From an uncultured Christensenellaceae bacterium (lineage in GTDB: Bacteria; Bacillota; Clostridia; Christensenellales; CAG-138), in the NCBI GenBank assembly GCA_902475645.1, contig CABSAH010000032.1:1-13389 (forward strand): a stretch of DNA of 13,389 nt, given 5' to 3'. Below the pieces are notes generated by a model. That model had not been told where the DNA came from and searched no databases. It saw nothing but the letters and a program-made list of their open reading frames with translations. A program made the translations under genes and the position numbers. Position 1 is the stretch's first letter. Each line of letters opens with the position of its first letter. Below, piece by piece: positions 1-7,004 of the stretch.

Positions 1-1036
1 CATAGTTGGGCATAACGGGGGTCTTGCCGCCGCCGCCCGGGGCGTCCACCACGAACGTGGGGATGCAGTAGCCGCTGGTATGGCCGCGCAGGGCTTCCAT
101 TATTTCTATACCCTTGGAAACGGGGGTACGGAAGTGGCTCAGGCCCAGGGAAGGATCGCAGGCGTAGATATAGTAAGGACGGACGCGGATGCGGACAAGC
201 TCGTTAACAAGCTTCTTCATAACATGCACGCAGTCGTTCACGCCGGCGAGCAGCACGCTCTGGTTGCCGAGGGGTATACCGGCATTGGCAAGCATTGCGC
301 AGGCCTTTGCGGATTCTTCGGTAATTTCGTTGGGATGGTTGAAGTGGGTGTTGAGCCACACGGGATGATACTTGCTGAGCACCTCGCAAAGATGCGGGGT
401 AATCCTCTGCGGCATAACAACCGGGGTACGGGAGCCGAGGCGCACTATTTCAACGTGCGGTATCTTGCGCAGCTCGCCGATTATGTAATCAAGCATTTCG
501 TCGCTTACCATCAGGCAGTCGCCGCCGCTGAGCAGCACGTCGCGAACTTCGGGATGATTGCGTACATAGTCTATGCAGGTGTCTATCTGGTTCTTGGCAA
601 CCTCGCAGTCATGCTGGCCGGCGAAACGGCGGCGCGTGCAGTGACGGCAATACATGCTGCACTGGTCGGTGATGAGCAGCAGCACGCGGTCGGGATACCT
701 GTGGGTAAGGCCCGGGCAGGGGGAGTCTATATCCTCATGCAGCGGGTCGGCATCCTCGTAGGGGGCAAACTCAAGCTCATGCTCGGTGGGTATTGCCTGC
801 TTGCGGATGGGGTCATGGGGATCGTTAAGATCGATAAGGGAAAGGTAATACGGGGTTATGGCCATGCGCAGCCTGCCCAGCGTTGCCTTTATGCCTTCTT
901 CCTCTTCTTCGGTAAGGTTTACGTATTTTTTAAGATCCTCAAGGGTCTCTATGCGGTTTTCAACCTGCCATTTCCAATCGTTCCACTGTTCGTCGGGCAC
1001 GTTCAGGAACAGGCCGTTTTCCCTGCTTTTCCTCAT
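1..1036 (-). CDS. kamA: L-lysine 2,3-aminomutase (3' end cut by window edge)
   Basis: Radical-SAM, PLP-dependent enzyme converting L-lysine to L-beta-lysine, first step of anaerobic lysine fermentation (cytoplasmic). The 345 residues present cover most of the roughly 416-residue family length; the C-terminus lies off the left edge. Seen: the CxxxC xxC [4Fe-4S]/SAM motif as CSMYCRHC with Cys126, Cys130 and Cys133, followed by TRRRFAG. Near the end is PGGGGK, whose Lys338 is the expected PLP-binding lysine, and Asp294 and Asp331 match the two substrate-binding aspartates known from the clostridial enzyme. The ATG at 1036 is preceded by AAGGAG about 8 bases upstream and gives the standard N-terminus (MRKSRENGLF). 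It is the last gene visible in the kal-kce-kdd-kamA operon, separated from kdd by a 111-base gap with a strong hairpin. The identity is very secure. Confidence 0.96.
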   Translation of the reverse strand, partial: MRKSRENGLFLNVPDEQWNDWKWQVENRIETLEDLKKYVNLTEEEEEGIKATLGRLRMAITPYYLSLIDLNDPHDPIRKQAIPTEHELEFAPYEDADPLHEDIDSPCPGLTHRYPDRVLLLITDQCSMYCRHCTRRRFAGQHDCEVAKNQIDTCIDYVRNHPEVRDVLLSGGDCLMVSDEMLDYIIGELRKIPHVEIVRLGSRTPVVMPQRITPHLCEVLSKYHPVWLNTHFNHPNEITEESAKACAMLANAGIPLGNQSVLLAGVNDCVHVMKKLVNELVRIRVRPYYIYACDPSLGLSHFRTPVSKGIEIMEALRGHTSGYCIPTFVVDAPGGGGKTPVMPNY

Positions 1037-1086
1037 TATGAATTCTCCTTTACTTTTTATTTTTGAGGTTTAGGGTGTTATACGGT

Positions 1087-1133
1087 TGATGCTACGACGG
1101 GCCTACGGTCGTCCGCAGGCCCTTTCCGCATCA
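1087..1133 (-). other. Intercistronic hairpin between kdd and kamA
   Basis: On the transcribed (minus) strand a 10-bp stem GGGCCTGCGG / CCGTAGGCCC (one G-T wobble) closes a 4-base loop (1109-1112). It is flanked by an outer 6-bp stem TGATGC / GCATCA (1128-1133 with 1087-1092). No T-run follows, so it is not a normal intrinsic terminator. An RNA-processing or 3'-end stabilising element that sets the kamA to kdd ratio is plausible, but this is inference. Confidence 0.6.
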
Positions 1134-1147
1134 GCCAATGCTTTTTT

Positions 1148-2188
1148 TTAGCAATACTTCTCATCGAACAGCTTGCGGAGCTTGGGATTCTCGCGCAGCA
1201 CGTTCAGGGTGATTTCGGCATGGTTCTTGGTGTAGCCGTTGCCGACTATCATGGTGACGTCCTTGCCTACGCCCTCTGCACCCAGGGCGGCCTTGGTGAA
1301 GCTGGTGGCCATGGAGAAGAAGTATACCAGACCGTCGTCACGGACGGGCAGTATGGCGCTCATCTCGCAGTTTTCAATGTTCACGCAGCAGATGGACAGA
1401 TCGTATTCCTTGCCGTCGTTGGCAGCCAGCGCGTTTTCAAGCACGGACACGGGCTCGGTGGCGGAAGCAACGATTACCTTGTGGTATACGCCAAGATCCA
1501 TCAGGGCGTCAACCTGCTTGGGGTTGCGGACAACGCCGACGACGTTGCCGTTCGGGCCAACCTTCTTCATGGCTTCGTAGCCGCAAAGAACGCCGGACTT
1601 GCCGTTTGCGCCGAGTATCAGCACGCTGTCGCCTTCCTTGGGGAGCTTGCGGGCCTGGGCGGGAGCGCCGGCCACGTCGAGGGCTGCAAGGGCGAGAGGC
1701 TCGCTCATGTCATCGGGAAGCTTGGCGTAGATGCCGCTCTCGAACAGTATGGCCTTACCTTCGATATCAACGCGGTCGATATCCTTATGGATGGCCTTAA
1801 TCTTGTCTATGCGCAGCGGAGTCATGGACAGGGAAACGAGGGAAGCGATCTTGTCGCCAACCTTCAGGTCGCGGTCCTTGAGATCTTCGCCGATGTAGCA
1901 AACCTTACCGATGAACATTCCTCCGGAGCCGGTTACGGGGTTCTGCTGCTTGCCGCGCTCGGCAACGATGCCGAGTATCATTTCGCCGATTTTCTTCTCG
2001 TCGCCGCCGCAGGCTTCGGAAATCTGGGTGAAGGAAGCGGAGTCAACATTGAGGGAGATGACGTCGCACATAATCTCGTTGGAGTAGAGCTTGGTCATGT
2101 CGTTGTCGATTTTGTAAGCAGCCTGGGTCAGCACGCCCTGGGGCTCTATTACGCGATGGATACCGTATTTGTTGCCTTTCATTGCCAT
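1148..2188 (-). CDS. kdd: L-erythro-3,5-diaminohexanoate dehydrogenase
   Basis: NAD(P)-dependent dehydrogenase that oxidises L-erythro-3,5-diaminohexanoate to 3-keto-5-aminohexanoate in lysine fermentation. The 346-residue length is normal for the family. Seen: the start MAMKGNKYGIHRVIEPQGVL, a GSGGMFIG segment near residue 87, and a Rossmann nucleotide-binding motif VLILGANGKSGV at about 189-200. The first ATG (2188) was chosen because AGGAGG lies 10 bases upstream; the second in-frame Met (codon 3) would leave 16 bases. It sits between kce (64-base gap) and kamA, exactly where the pathway predicts. It carries none of the zinc-alcohol-dehydrogenase structural cysteine pattern. Assignment rests on sequence recognition plus gene context. 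Confidence 0.94.
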   Translation of the reverse strand: MAMKGNKYGIHRVIEPQGVLTQAAYKIDNDMTKLYSNEIMCDVISLNVDSASFTQISEACGGDEKKIGEMILGIVAERGKQQNPVTGSGGMFIGKVCYIGEDLKDRDLKVGDKIASLVSLSMTPLRIDKIKAIHKDIDRVDIEGKAILFESGIYAKLPDDMSEPLALAALDVAGAPAQARKLPKEGDSVLILGANGKSGVLCGYEAMKKVGPNGNVVGVVRNPKQVDALMDLGVYHKVIVASATEPVSVLENALAANDGKEYDLSICCVNIENCEMSAILPVRDDGLVYFFSMATSFTKAALGAEGVGKDVTMIVGNGYTKNHAEITLNVLRENPKLRKLFDEKYC

Positions 2189-2252
2189 TGTTGTTTTTCC
2201 TCCTGATTAGTAATGTTTGTATTTTGGGGCTCCCGTTAAGAGCCTTGTTTAA

Positions 2253-3080
2253 TTATTTAAGGGGCTTGAGGGAGAGTATTTCCCTTGCCTCCGCGGGGGA
2301 AGCGATGCCGCGGCCGAGTTCATTGGCCAAACGGACTACCTTTTCCACCAGCTCGCCGTTGCTCCTTGCAAGCACGCCGCGGCTCAGGTACAGATTGTCC
2401 TCAAAGCCGACGCGCACGTTGCCGCCCATCACTATTGCGGGCGCGGCAAGGGTGAATGCGTTGCGGCCCACGCCGGTCGCGGTCCAGGTGGAGCCGGCGG
2501 GTATGCCGTTTACCAGCCACGCAAGGTTCTGCACGGTTGCGGGGGTGCAGCCGGGTACGCCCAGCACGAAGTTGAACTGCATGGGTGCGCCGGGGACCTC
2601 TCCCTTCCTGGCCATGGTAAGAATGGTGTCCAGATGACCCATTTCAAAGCACTCGTATTCGGGCTTTATGCCGTTTTCTATCATGCGCTTGCCGAACGCG
2701 CGCATGGTGGGCATTGTATTATCGAATATTTCGTCGCCGAAGTTGCAGGTGCCGCAGTCAAGCGTTGCCATTTCGGGGAACAGCTCGGTGGGCTGCAAGC
2801 GCTCCTCGGGCTTCATGCCGGTTGCGCCGCCGGTGGAGGGAATCATTATAACGTCGGGCAGCTCGGCGCGTATAGCGTCCATAACAACGCGGAAACGCTC
2901 CCTGTCCTGCGTGGGGGTACCGTCATCCTCGCGCACATGCACGTGTACTATGGCCGCGCCAGCGTCATAGGCGCTCTTGGCCTCGCGCACCATTTCCTCT
3001 ACCGTATAAGGAACGTTGGGGTTCTGCTTCTTGGTAACTTCCGCGCCGCAGATGGCGGCGGTGATTATAAGCTTCTCCAT
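2253..3080 (-). CDS. kce: 3-keto-5-aminohexanoate cleavage enzyme (BKACE family)
   Basis: Zinc-dependent beta-keto acid cleavage enzyme (DUF849/BKACE family). It condenses 3-keto-5-aminohexanoate with acetyl-CoA to give 3-aminobutyryl-CoA and acetoacetate. The 275 residues match the family. Seen: HVHVR with His46 and His48 as zinc ligands, PSTGG around Ser82, GHLD near 148-151, GCTPATVQNLAWLV near 178-190, and VGFEDNLYLSRG with Glu227, which should correspond to the third zinc ligand. The ATG at 3080 has AAGGAG 6 bases upstream. BKACE enzymes vary in substrate, but the kal and kdd neighbours make the lysine-pathway activity very likely. Confidence 0.95.
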   Translation of the reverse strand: MEKLIITAAICGAEVTKKQNPNVPYTVEEMVREAKSAYDAGAAIVHVHVREDDGTPTQDRERFRVVMDAIRAELPDVIMIPSTGGATGMKPEERLQPTELFPEMATLDCGTCNFGDEIFDNTMPTMRAFGKRMIENGIKPEYECFEMGHLDTILTMARKGEVPGAPMQFNFVLGVPGCTPATVQNLAWLVNGIPAGSTWTATGVGRNAFTLAAPAIVMGGNVRVGFEDNLYLSRGVLARSNGELVEKVVRLANELGRGIASPAEAREILSLKPLK

Positions 3081-3139
3081 CAGTATCTCCTTTCCTGATC
3101 CTTGCTTAAATGTTTGCCTTGCGTGAACAAGCCTTGGGC

Positions 3140-3535
3140 TTATTTATGCTCTACGCGCTGGCAGTCCTTGGGGGTAACGCAGGTGCCGTGCGCACGGCAT
3201 ACAACAATGGGTTCCTCCAGGAACTCGGCGGCGGACGCGCTTATGTCCGGGCGGGAGCGGATAACCTTGCGGGCCTCGAAGGTCATGGTGCGGCTGGAAT
3301 TGCCTACGCGCTCTATTTCGCCGACGGCCTCAATATAGTCGCCTGCATATACGGGGGCAAGGAACTCCACCTTGTCATACGCGCAGAACAGACCCTCGTC
3401 GCCATCGTAGCGGATAAGCAGCTCGGTAGCGACATCCCCGAACAGATGCAGCATGTGCGCTCCGTCTACAAGGTTTCCGCCGTAATGAGCATCCTCAGCA
3501 CCCATCCTAAGCCTGATAGTCGATTTGATAGCCAT
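3140..3535 (-). CDS. kal: 3-aminobutyryl-CoA ammonia-lyase
   Basis: Small hot-dog-fold enzyme that removes ammonia from L-3-aminobutyryl-CoA to give crotonyl-CoA, which then enters butyrate formation. The 131 residues are normal for Kal. Seen: the N-terminus MAIKSTIRLRMGAEDAHYGG, followed by NLVDGAHMLHLFGDVATELL (helix of the hot-dog fold) and VEFLAPVYAGDYIEAVGEIERVG with the central strand pattern of thioesterase-like hot-dog proteins. AGGAGG lies 8 bases before the ATG at 3535. It is the first gene of the operon, 59 bases before kce, and follows a long riboswitch-controlled leader. An acyl-CoA thioesterase would be the alternative by fold alone; the context argues for Kal. Confidence 0.93.
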   Translation of the reverse strand: MAIKSTIRLRMGAEDAHYGGNLVDGAHMLHLFGDVATELLIRYDGDEGLFCAYDKVEFLAPVYAGDYIEAVGEIERVGNSSRTMTFEARKVIRSRPDISASAAEFLEEPIVVCRAHGTCVTPKDCQRVEHK

Positions 3536-3680
3536 AGTTAGTTCCTCCTGTTGGTTATAGTAATTTTCTATGGAAAACCGTTAAAAGCGTTATTCGGTTG
3601 TAATATCGTGCCTGTTATGCATTGCAGGGCGCACCCTGCCGCATGAACCGGCGGATAGCGCACCATCTTCGGATACTGTT
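3536..3680 (-). other. kal leader downstream of the riboswitch terminator
   Basis: About 145 bases lie between the intrinsic terminator and the kal start. They include a perfect 6-bp hairpin GCAGGG-TGCG-CCCTGC at 3624-3639 and a weaker AACCG/CGGTT inverted repeat near 3576-3600 (minus-strand order). I see no open reading frame of convincing length and no T-run. Function unknown; it may only be leader structure. Confidence 0.4.
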
Positions 3681-3723
3681 AGAAAAGCAAAAACTATCGA
3701 CACGGCAAAACCCGCATCGATAG
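3681..3723 (-). terminator. Riboswitch-controlled intrinsic terminator
   Basis: On the minus strand CTATCGATGCGG (3712-3723) pairs with CCGTGTCGATAG (3694-3705) over 12 bp (two G-T wobbles) around a GTTTTG loop, followed directly by TTTTTGCTTTTCT. This is a textbook Rho-independent terminator located before kal. Its 5' strand contains CTATCG (3718-3723), which is also the 3' strand of aptamer helix P1, so the two structures exclude each other. Confidence 0.88.
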
Positions 3724-3889
3724 CTCTTCATCAGATTAAAAAGATGACAGTCGCATCGCGCTGGCCGCTGCGCCCAAGCAAAGGGCCGGGATGAGCCGCT
3801 CCGCTTTCGGCGGAAGTCACATTCGCCTGCGTCATCGGATCTCCCACCCTTAGCATACGCAGCTTACCTCAGCTTCCGCGCCTCTATCG
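3718..3889 (-). promoter_or_regulatory. Lysine riboswitch (L-box) aptamer
   Basis: The 172-base element has the length and hallmark blocks of the lysine riboswitch. In transcript order they are: P1 5' strand CGATAG (3884-3889) running into GAGGCGC (3878-3884); GGTAAGC; GGGTGGGAG; a CCGCCGAAAG block (3804-3813) matching the conserved CGCCGAAG; ACTGTCA (3745-3751) leading into a P5-like TCATC/GATGA hairpin; and the closing AAGAGCTATCG whose CTATCG (3718-3723) completes P1. It senses lysine and precedes lysine-degrading genes. Because P1 and the terminator share the same CTATCG hexamer, ligand-stabilised P1 should prevent termination. Aptamer identity comes from conserved blocks; ON polarity is inferred from the overlap. 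Confidence 0.88.
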
Positions 3890-3913
3890 TTTCGATATTC
3901 AATTAACAAATAC

Positions 3914-3943
3914 ATTATATGCGTTTCCGCCCCCTTGTGTCAA
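3914..3943 (-). promoter_or_regulatory. Promoter of the lysine-fermentation operon
   Basis: Minus-strand -35 TTGACA (3938-3943, perfect) and -10 TATAAT (3914-3919, perfect) are separated by 18 bases. Transcription should start near 3905-3908, about 20 bases before the aptamer P1 helix, so the leader RNA begins just before the lysine riboswitch. Confidence 0.85.
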
Positions 3944-3958
3944 TACTTCTTTGCTATA

Positions 3959-3983
3959 AAATCGGCCTTTTTCGCGCCGATTT
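3959..3983 (-). terminator. Terminator of the PAP2 gene
   Basis: AAATCGGC / GCCGATTT 8-bp perfect inverted repeat (3959-3966 with 3976-3983) with a 9-base loop, starting inside the TGA stop codon of the PAP2 gene and followed on the minus strand by a short TTTTA tract. It lies just upstream of the kal promoter and so insulates the lysine operon from PAP2 transcription. Confidence 0.65.
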
Positions 3984-4657
3984 CACAATTTAATCCCATC
4001 GTATAAGCGTGCAGCCCAAGCGCGCATTTTCACCCGCGGAGCCAAGCCCCAAAGCAGCGCGCCCAGCGCCGTTCCGCCTATCACGTCCGCTATAAAATGC
4101 TGCTTAACGAACACCGTTGCCATGCATACCAAAACGAACATAACCGCGCTTAGCCATGCGTACCATTTGGGTATGCCGCCATCCTTGACCGCGGCCGCCA
4201 TGCAAAGATACGAAACAAGGCAATGCACGCTCGGGAAAAGGTTAAGCGGCGCATCCGTTGCGCAGATTATGCCGTATATGAAGCCCAGCACCCCCTCTGC
4301 CTGCCCGACGGGGCGGGTGATTGTGGTGGGCCATATTATAAAAACCGCGGCGGCTATAACGTAGCCCGATGCGGCGGCGGTAAACAGGCGGGCAAAGCCG
4401 TCCTTTGTTCTATATATTAAATAGAACGTAATCACCCAATGCGCAAAGCAGCCCACATACGGCACAAGGAATATGGGCAAAAACGGTATATGCGCATCAA
4501 GCGGCGTTTCGGGCGAATGCAGCGCAAGCCCCGCGGCCTTTATTATGAACTGCGCCAGCCAATAAGTTATGCACTGTATTGCAATGGTTGCCGCCGCAAG
4601 CACGGCGGCGCGCGCGTCTATGCGCCCAATAAGGGTGCGGCTCTTTTGCGTTTCCAT
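3983..4657 (-). CDS. PAP2-family membrane phosphatase / phosphotransferase
   Basis: Integral membrane protein of 224 residues with about six hydrophobic segments. Phosphatase motifs of the PAP2 superfamily are present: TRP at 114-116 (end of motif 1, KxxxxxxRP-like), FPSVH at 141-145 (motif 2 with Ser143 and His145) and KQHFIADVIGG at 185-195 (motif 3 with His187 and Asp191). The usual Ser-Arg of motif 3 is not evident, as in some inositol-phosphotransferase-like members. It probably dephosphorylates or exchanges the headgroup of a phospholipid or isoprenoid pyrophosphate outside the membrane; substrate unknown. I chose the ATG at 4657 (GGGGG about 8 bases upstream) rather than an in-frame ATG at 4855, because the extra N-terminal residues are not family-like and overlap the promoter. 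It is monocistronic. Confidence 0.85.
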   Translation of the reverse strand: METQKSRTLIGRIDARAAVLAAATIAIQCITYWLAQFIIKAAGLALHSPETPLDAHIPFLPIFLVPYVGCFAHWVITFYLIYRTKDGFARLFTAAASGYVIAAAVFIIWPTTITRPVGQAEGVLGFIYGIICATDAPLNLFPSVHCLVSYLCMAAAVKDGGIPKWYAWLSAVMFVLVCMATVFVKQHFIADVIGGTALGALLWGLAPRVKMRAWAARLYDGIKL

Positions 4658-4784
4658 GCAATTTGCCCCCTTTAATGCTTCAATATAATAAAAAAGCGGC
4701 GCAGAACATTGCATTTTTCCCCGCAGCGGCAGACCGAAAATAAGCCGCCGAAACGTGTTGTAAATAAACCAACATCCTCGCCTA

Positions 4785-4818
4785 ATAGTATTATACACAT
4801 TTTGCACTGTCAATTCAA
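4785..4818 (-). promoter_or_regulatory. Overlapping promoters for the PAP2 gene
   Basis: Two overlapping minus-strand promoter readings exist: TTGACA (4808-4813) with TACTAT (4785-4790), spacer 17; and TTGAAT (4813-4818) with a perfect TATAAT (4790-4795), spacer 17. Either gives a leader of about 120 bases before the PAP2 start. Confidence 0.6.
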
Positions 4819-4837
4819 TAACAAATTTTGTCCCAAA

Positions 4838-4992
4838 TATAATTATTTTTGGCAAAAACCTAGCCGCTGAAACAACAGTATGATTGGTAATATCCGTTCA
4901 CAGCACCTGTTTCATCGCGCCGTTCTATTAAGTTCGTGTTTTATGCAGTTTTCCCTGCGTGAAATAAATTTTCTTCGGGAGGATTAGATCCT
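4838..4992 (+). promoter_or_regulatory. hppA leader and candidate -10 element
   Basis: A perfect TATAAT at 4838-4843 is the best plus-strand -10 box, but no good -35 is seen 17-18 bases upstream. The leader contains a 7-bp inverted repeat, TGAAACA (4868-4874) with TGTTTCA (4908-4914), and a small GCAG/CTGC hairpin near 4944-4960. GGGAGG lies 10 bases before the hppA ATG. I could not match the leader to a known riboswitch class. Confidence 0.4.
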
Positions 4993-6957
4993 ATGAACAT
5001 TCTTCTGTATGCCGCGCCTGTGGCGGCGGTAGTGGCGTTGCTGTTCGCTTTTATAAAGGCGCGCAGCATAGCACACCGCGAGGAAGGCGAAGCGGGCATG
5101 GCGGAAATTGCGCGCGCAATAAGCGAAGGCGCGGACGCATTCTTAAAAAGCGAATATAAGCTGCTGCTCATATTTATAGCGATAGTTTTTGCCGGAATAT
5201 GGATTGGTTTAGGCAGCATAGTTACCGCGGGCGCATTTTTGGTAGGCGCGCTGTTCAGTGTGCTGGCGGGGTATTTCGGCATGAAGGTTGCCACCCGCGC
5301 AAACGTGCGCACGGCTAACGCGGCGCGTACCGGCGGCATAAACGAGGCGCTGCGCGTTGCCTTCTCCGGCGGCACGGTAATGGGCATGTGCGTTGTCGGC
5401 CTTGGCCTTGTGGGCGCAAGCGTACTTTATATTATAACGGAAAATACGGAGGTGCTTACGGGCTTCTCCCTCGGCGCATCGAGCGTTGCGCTGTTTGCCC
5501 GCGTGGGCGGCGGCATATACACCAAGGCGGCGGACGTCGGCGCGGACCTTGTGGGCAAGGTTGAAGCGGGCATACCCGAGGACGACCCCCGCAACCCCGC
5601 CGTTATAGCCGATAACGTGGGCGATAACGTAGGCGACGTTGCAGGCATGGGCGCCGACCTTTTTGAAAGCTACGTCGGCAGCATAGTTAGCGCGATAGTG
5701 CTTGGCGTATTCAGCGACGGCGTGGTTGGCGCGGTATACCCCCTTGCGCTGAGCGGCCTTGGCATACTTGCTTCCGTTCTCGGCACGTTCTTCGTGCGCG
5801 GCGGCAAGAACGCGGACCCCATGAAGGCGCTGAAGATGGGCAGCTACACCTCCGCAATATTGGTTGCGGCGGGCGCGGTAGGGCTGAGCTACGCTTGCTT
5901 TGACGGCATAAATATCGGCCTTGCCATAATATGCGGCCTTATAGTCGGCCTTGCGATAGGCTTTTTCACCGAGGTTTACACCTCCGATAAATACCGCTTT
6001 GTTAAGAACATTGCAAAGCAATCCACCACCGGAAGCGCAACCAACATCATCTGCGGTCTCAGCGCGGGAATGCTTTCCACCTGCGTTTCAATAATACTCG
6101 TATGCCTTGGCATACTGGGCGCATATACGTTCGCCGGGCTTTACGGCATTGCGCTTGCAGCCGTTGGTATGCTTTCAACCGCGGGCATGACCGTTGCGGT
6201 TGACGCATACGGCCCGATAGCCGACAATGCCGGCGGCATAGCGGAAATGGCCGGACTTGAGGACAGCGTGCGCGATATTACCGACCGCCTTGACAGCGTG
6301 GGCAACACCACCGCCGCCATGGGCAAGGGCTTTGCAATAGGCTCCGCCGCGCTTACGGCCATGGCGCTGTTTGTATCCTATGCGCAGGCTGCCGATCTGC
6401 ACATGATAGACATACTTGACCCGTTCGTAATAATCGGCCTGCTGCTGGGCGGCATGCTGCCGTTCCTGTTCAGCGCGCTTACCATGAGCAGCGTTTCAAA
6501 GGCGGCGGAGAGCATGATACGCGAGGTAAGGCGCCAGTTTAATGAGCGCGCGGGCATACTGGAGGGCACCGAAAAGCCGGATTACCGCACCTGCGTATCC
6601 ATTGCGGCTACGGCGGCGCTGAAGGAAATGATACTCCCCGGCGCAATAGCGATTGCCGCGCCCATACTGGTAGGCTTCCTGCTCGGCACGGCGGCGCTCG
6701 GCGGCCTGCTTGCGGGCAGCGTTGTAACGGGCGTGCTTATGGCAATATTCATGAGCAACTCCGGCGGCGCATGGGACAACGCCAAGAAATATATCGAAGG
6801 CGGCAACTTCGGCGGCAAGGGCAGCGAGGCGCACAAGGCGGCCGTTGTGGGCGACACCGTGGGCGACCCGTTCAAGGACACCTCAGGCCCCAGCATAAAC
6901 ATTCTTATAAAGCTGATGACCATAGTATCGCTGGTATTCGTGCCGATGATGAAATAA
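4993..6957 (+). CDS. hppA: Membrane-bound ion-translocating pyrophosphatase (K+-dependent type)
   Basis: Multi-pass membrane enzyme (about 16 helices) coupling pyrophosphate hydrolysis to outward pumping of H+ or Na+. The 654 residues are slightly short of the usual 660-720. Seen: DVGADLVGKVE at 181-191, DDPRNPAVIADNVGDNVGD at 197-215 (Mg-PPi binding aspartates), DNAGGIAEM at 411-419, GNTTAA at 437-442, and the C-terminal GDTVGDPFKDTSGPSINILIK at 620-640. Alanine rather than lysine after GNTT marks the K+-dependent subfamily, which contains both Na+ and H+ pumps; I cannot decide which ion from inspection. GGGAGG 10 bases before the ATG at 4993 supports the start. It is a single-gene unit with its own terminator. 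Pyrophosphate recovery would fit an energy-limited fermenter. Confidence 0.97.
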   Translation: MNILLYAAPVAAVVALLFAFIKARSIAHREEGEAGMAEIARAISEGADAFLKSEYKLLLIFIAIVFAGIWIGLGSIVTAGAFLVGALFSVLAGYFGMKVATRANVRTANAARTGGINEALRVAFSGGTVMGMCVVGLGLVGASVLYIITENTEVLTGFSLGASSVALFARVGGGIYTKAADVGADLVGKVEAGIPEDDPRNPAVIADNVGDNVGDVAGMGADLFESYVGSIVSAIVLGVFSDGVVGAVYPLALSGLGILASVLGTFFVRGGKNADPMKALKMGSYTSAILVAAGAVGLSYACFDGINIGLAIICGLIVGLAIGFFTEVYTSDKYRFVKNIAKQSTTGSATNIICGLSAGMLSTCVSIILVCLGILGAYTFAGLYGIALAAVGMLSTAGMTVAVDAYGPIADNAGGIAEMAGLEDSVRDITDRLDSVGNTTAAMGKGFAIGSAALTAMALFVSYAQAADLHMIDILDPFVIIGLLLGGMLPFLFSALTMSSVSKAAESMIREVRRQFNERAGILEGTEKPDYRTCVSIAATAALKEMILPGAIAIAAPILVGFLLGTAALGGLLAGSVVTGVLMAIFMSNSGGAWDNAKKYIEGGNFGGKGSEAHKAAVVGDTVGDPFKDTSGPSINILIKLMTIVSLVFVPMMK

Positions 6958-6972
6958 GGCATACAGTATATG

Positions 6973-7002
6973 AAAAGCACCTGCGCTTGCGGGTGCTTTT
7001 TT
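6973..7002 (+). terminator. Intrinsic terminator of hppA
   Basis: AAAAGCACCTGC (6973-6984) pairs with GCGGGTGCTTTT (6989-7000) over 12 bp with one wobble and a GCTT loop, ending in a six-T run. It begins 16 bases after the hppA stop. Confidence 0.9.
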
Positions 7003-7004
7003 GA

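Noticed and set aside
80..1066. Long plus-strand open frame of 328 residues opposite kamA
   Set aside because: It is the antisense shadow of kamA, whose CxxxC xxC motif, PLP lysine and ribosome binding site are clear on the minus strand.
1220..2206. Plus-strand open frame of 328 residues opposite kdd
   Set aside because: Antisense shadow of a gene with a clear Rossmann motif and ribosome binding site; no start signal on the plus strand.
3536..3982. T-box or SAM riboswitch upstream of kal
   Set aside because: The conserved blocks (GAGGCGC, CGCCGAAAG, ACTGTCA, AGAGCTATC) fit the lysine element, and no T-box sequence is present.
4658..4855. N-terminal extension of the PAP2 protein to 290 residues
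   Set aside because: The extension covers the promoter elements and is not family-like; ATG 4657 has a better ribosome binding site.
5209..6021. Minus-strand open frame of 270 residues inside hppA
   Set aside because: Low-complexity Ala/Tyr/His composition typical of an antisense shadow in GC-rich coding DNA.
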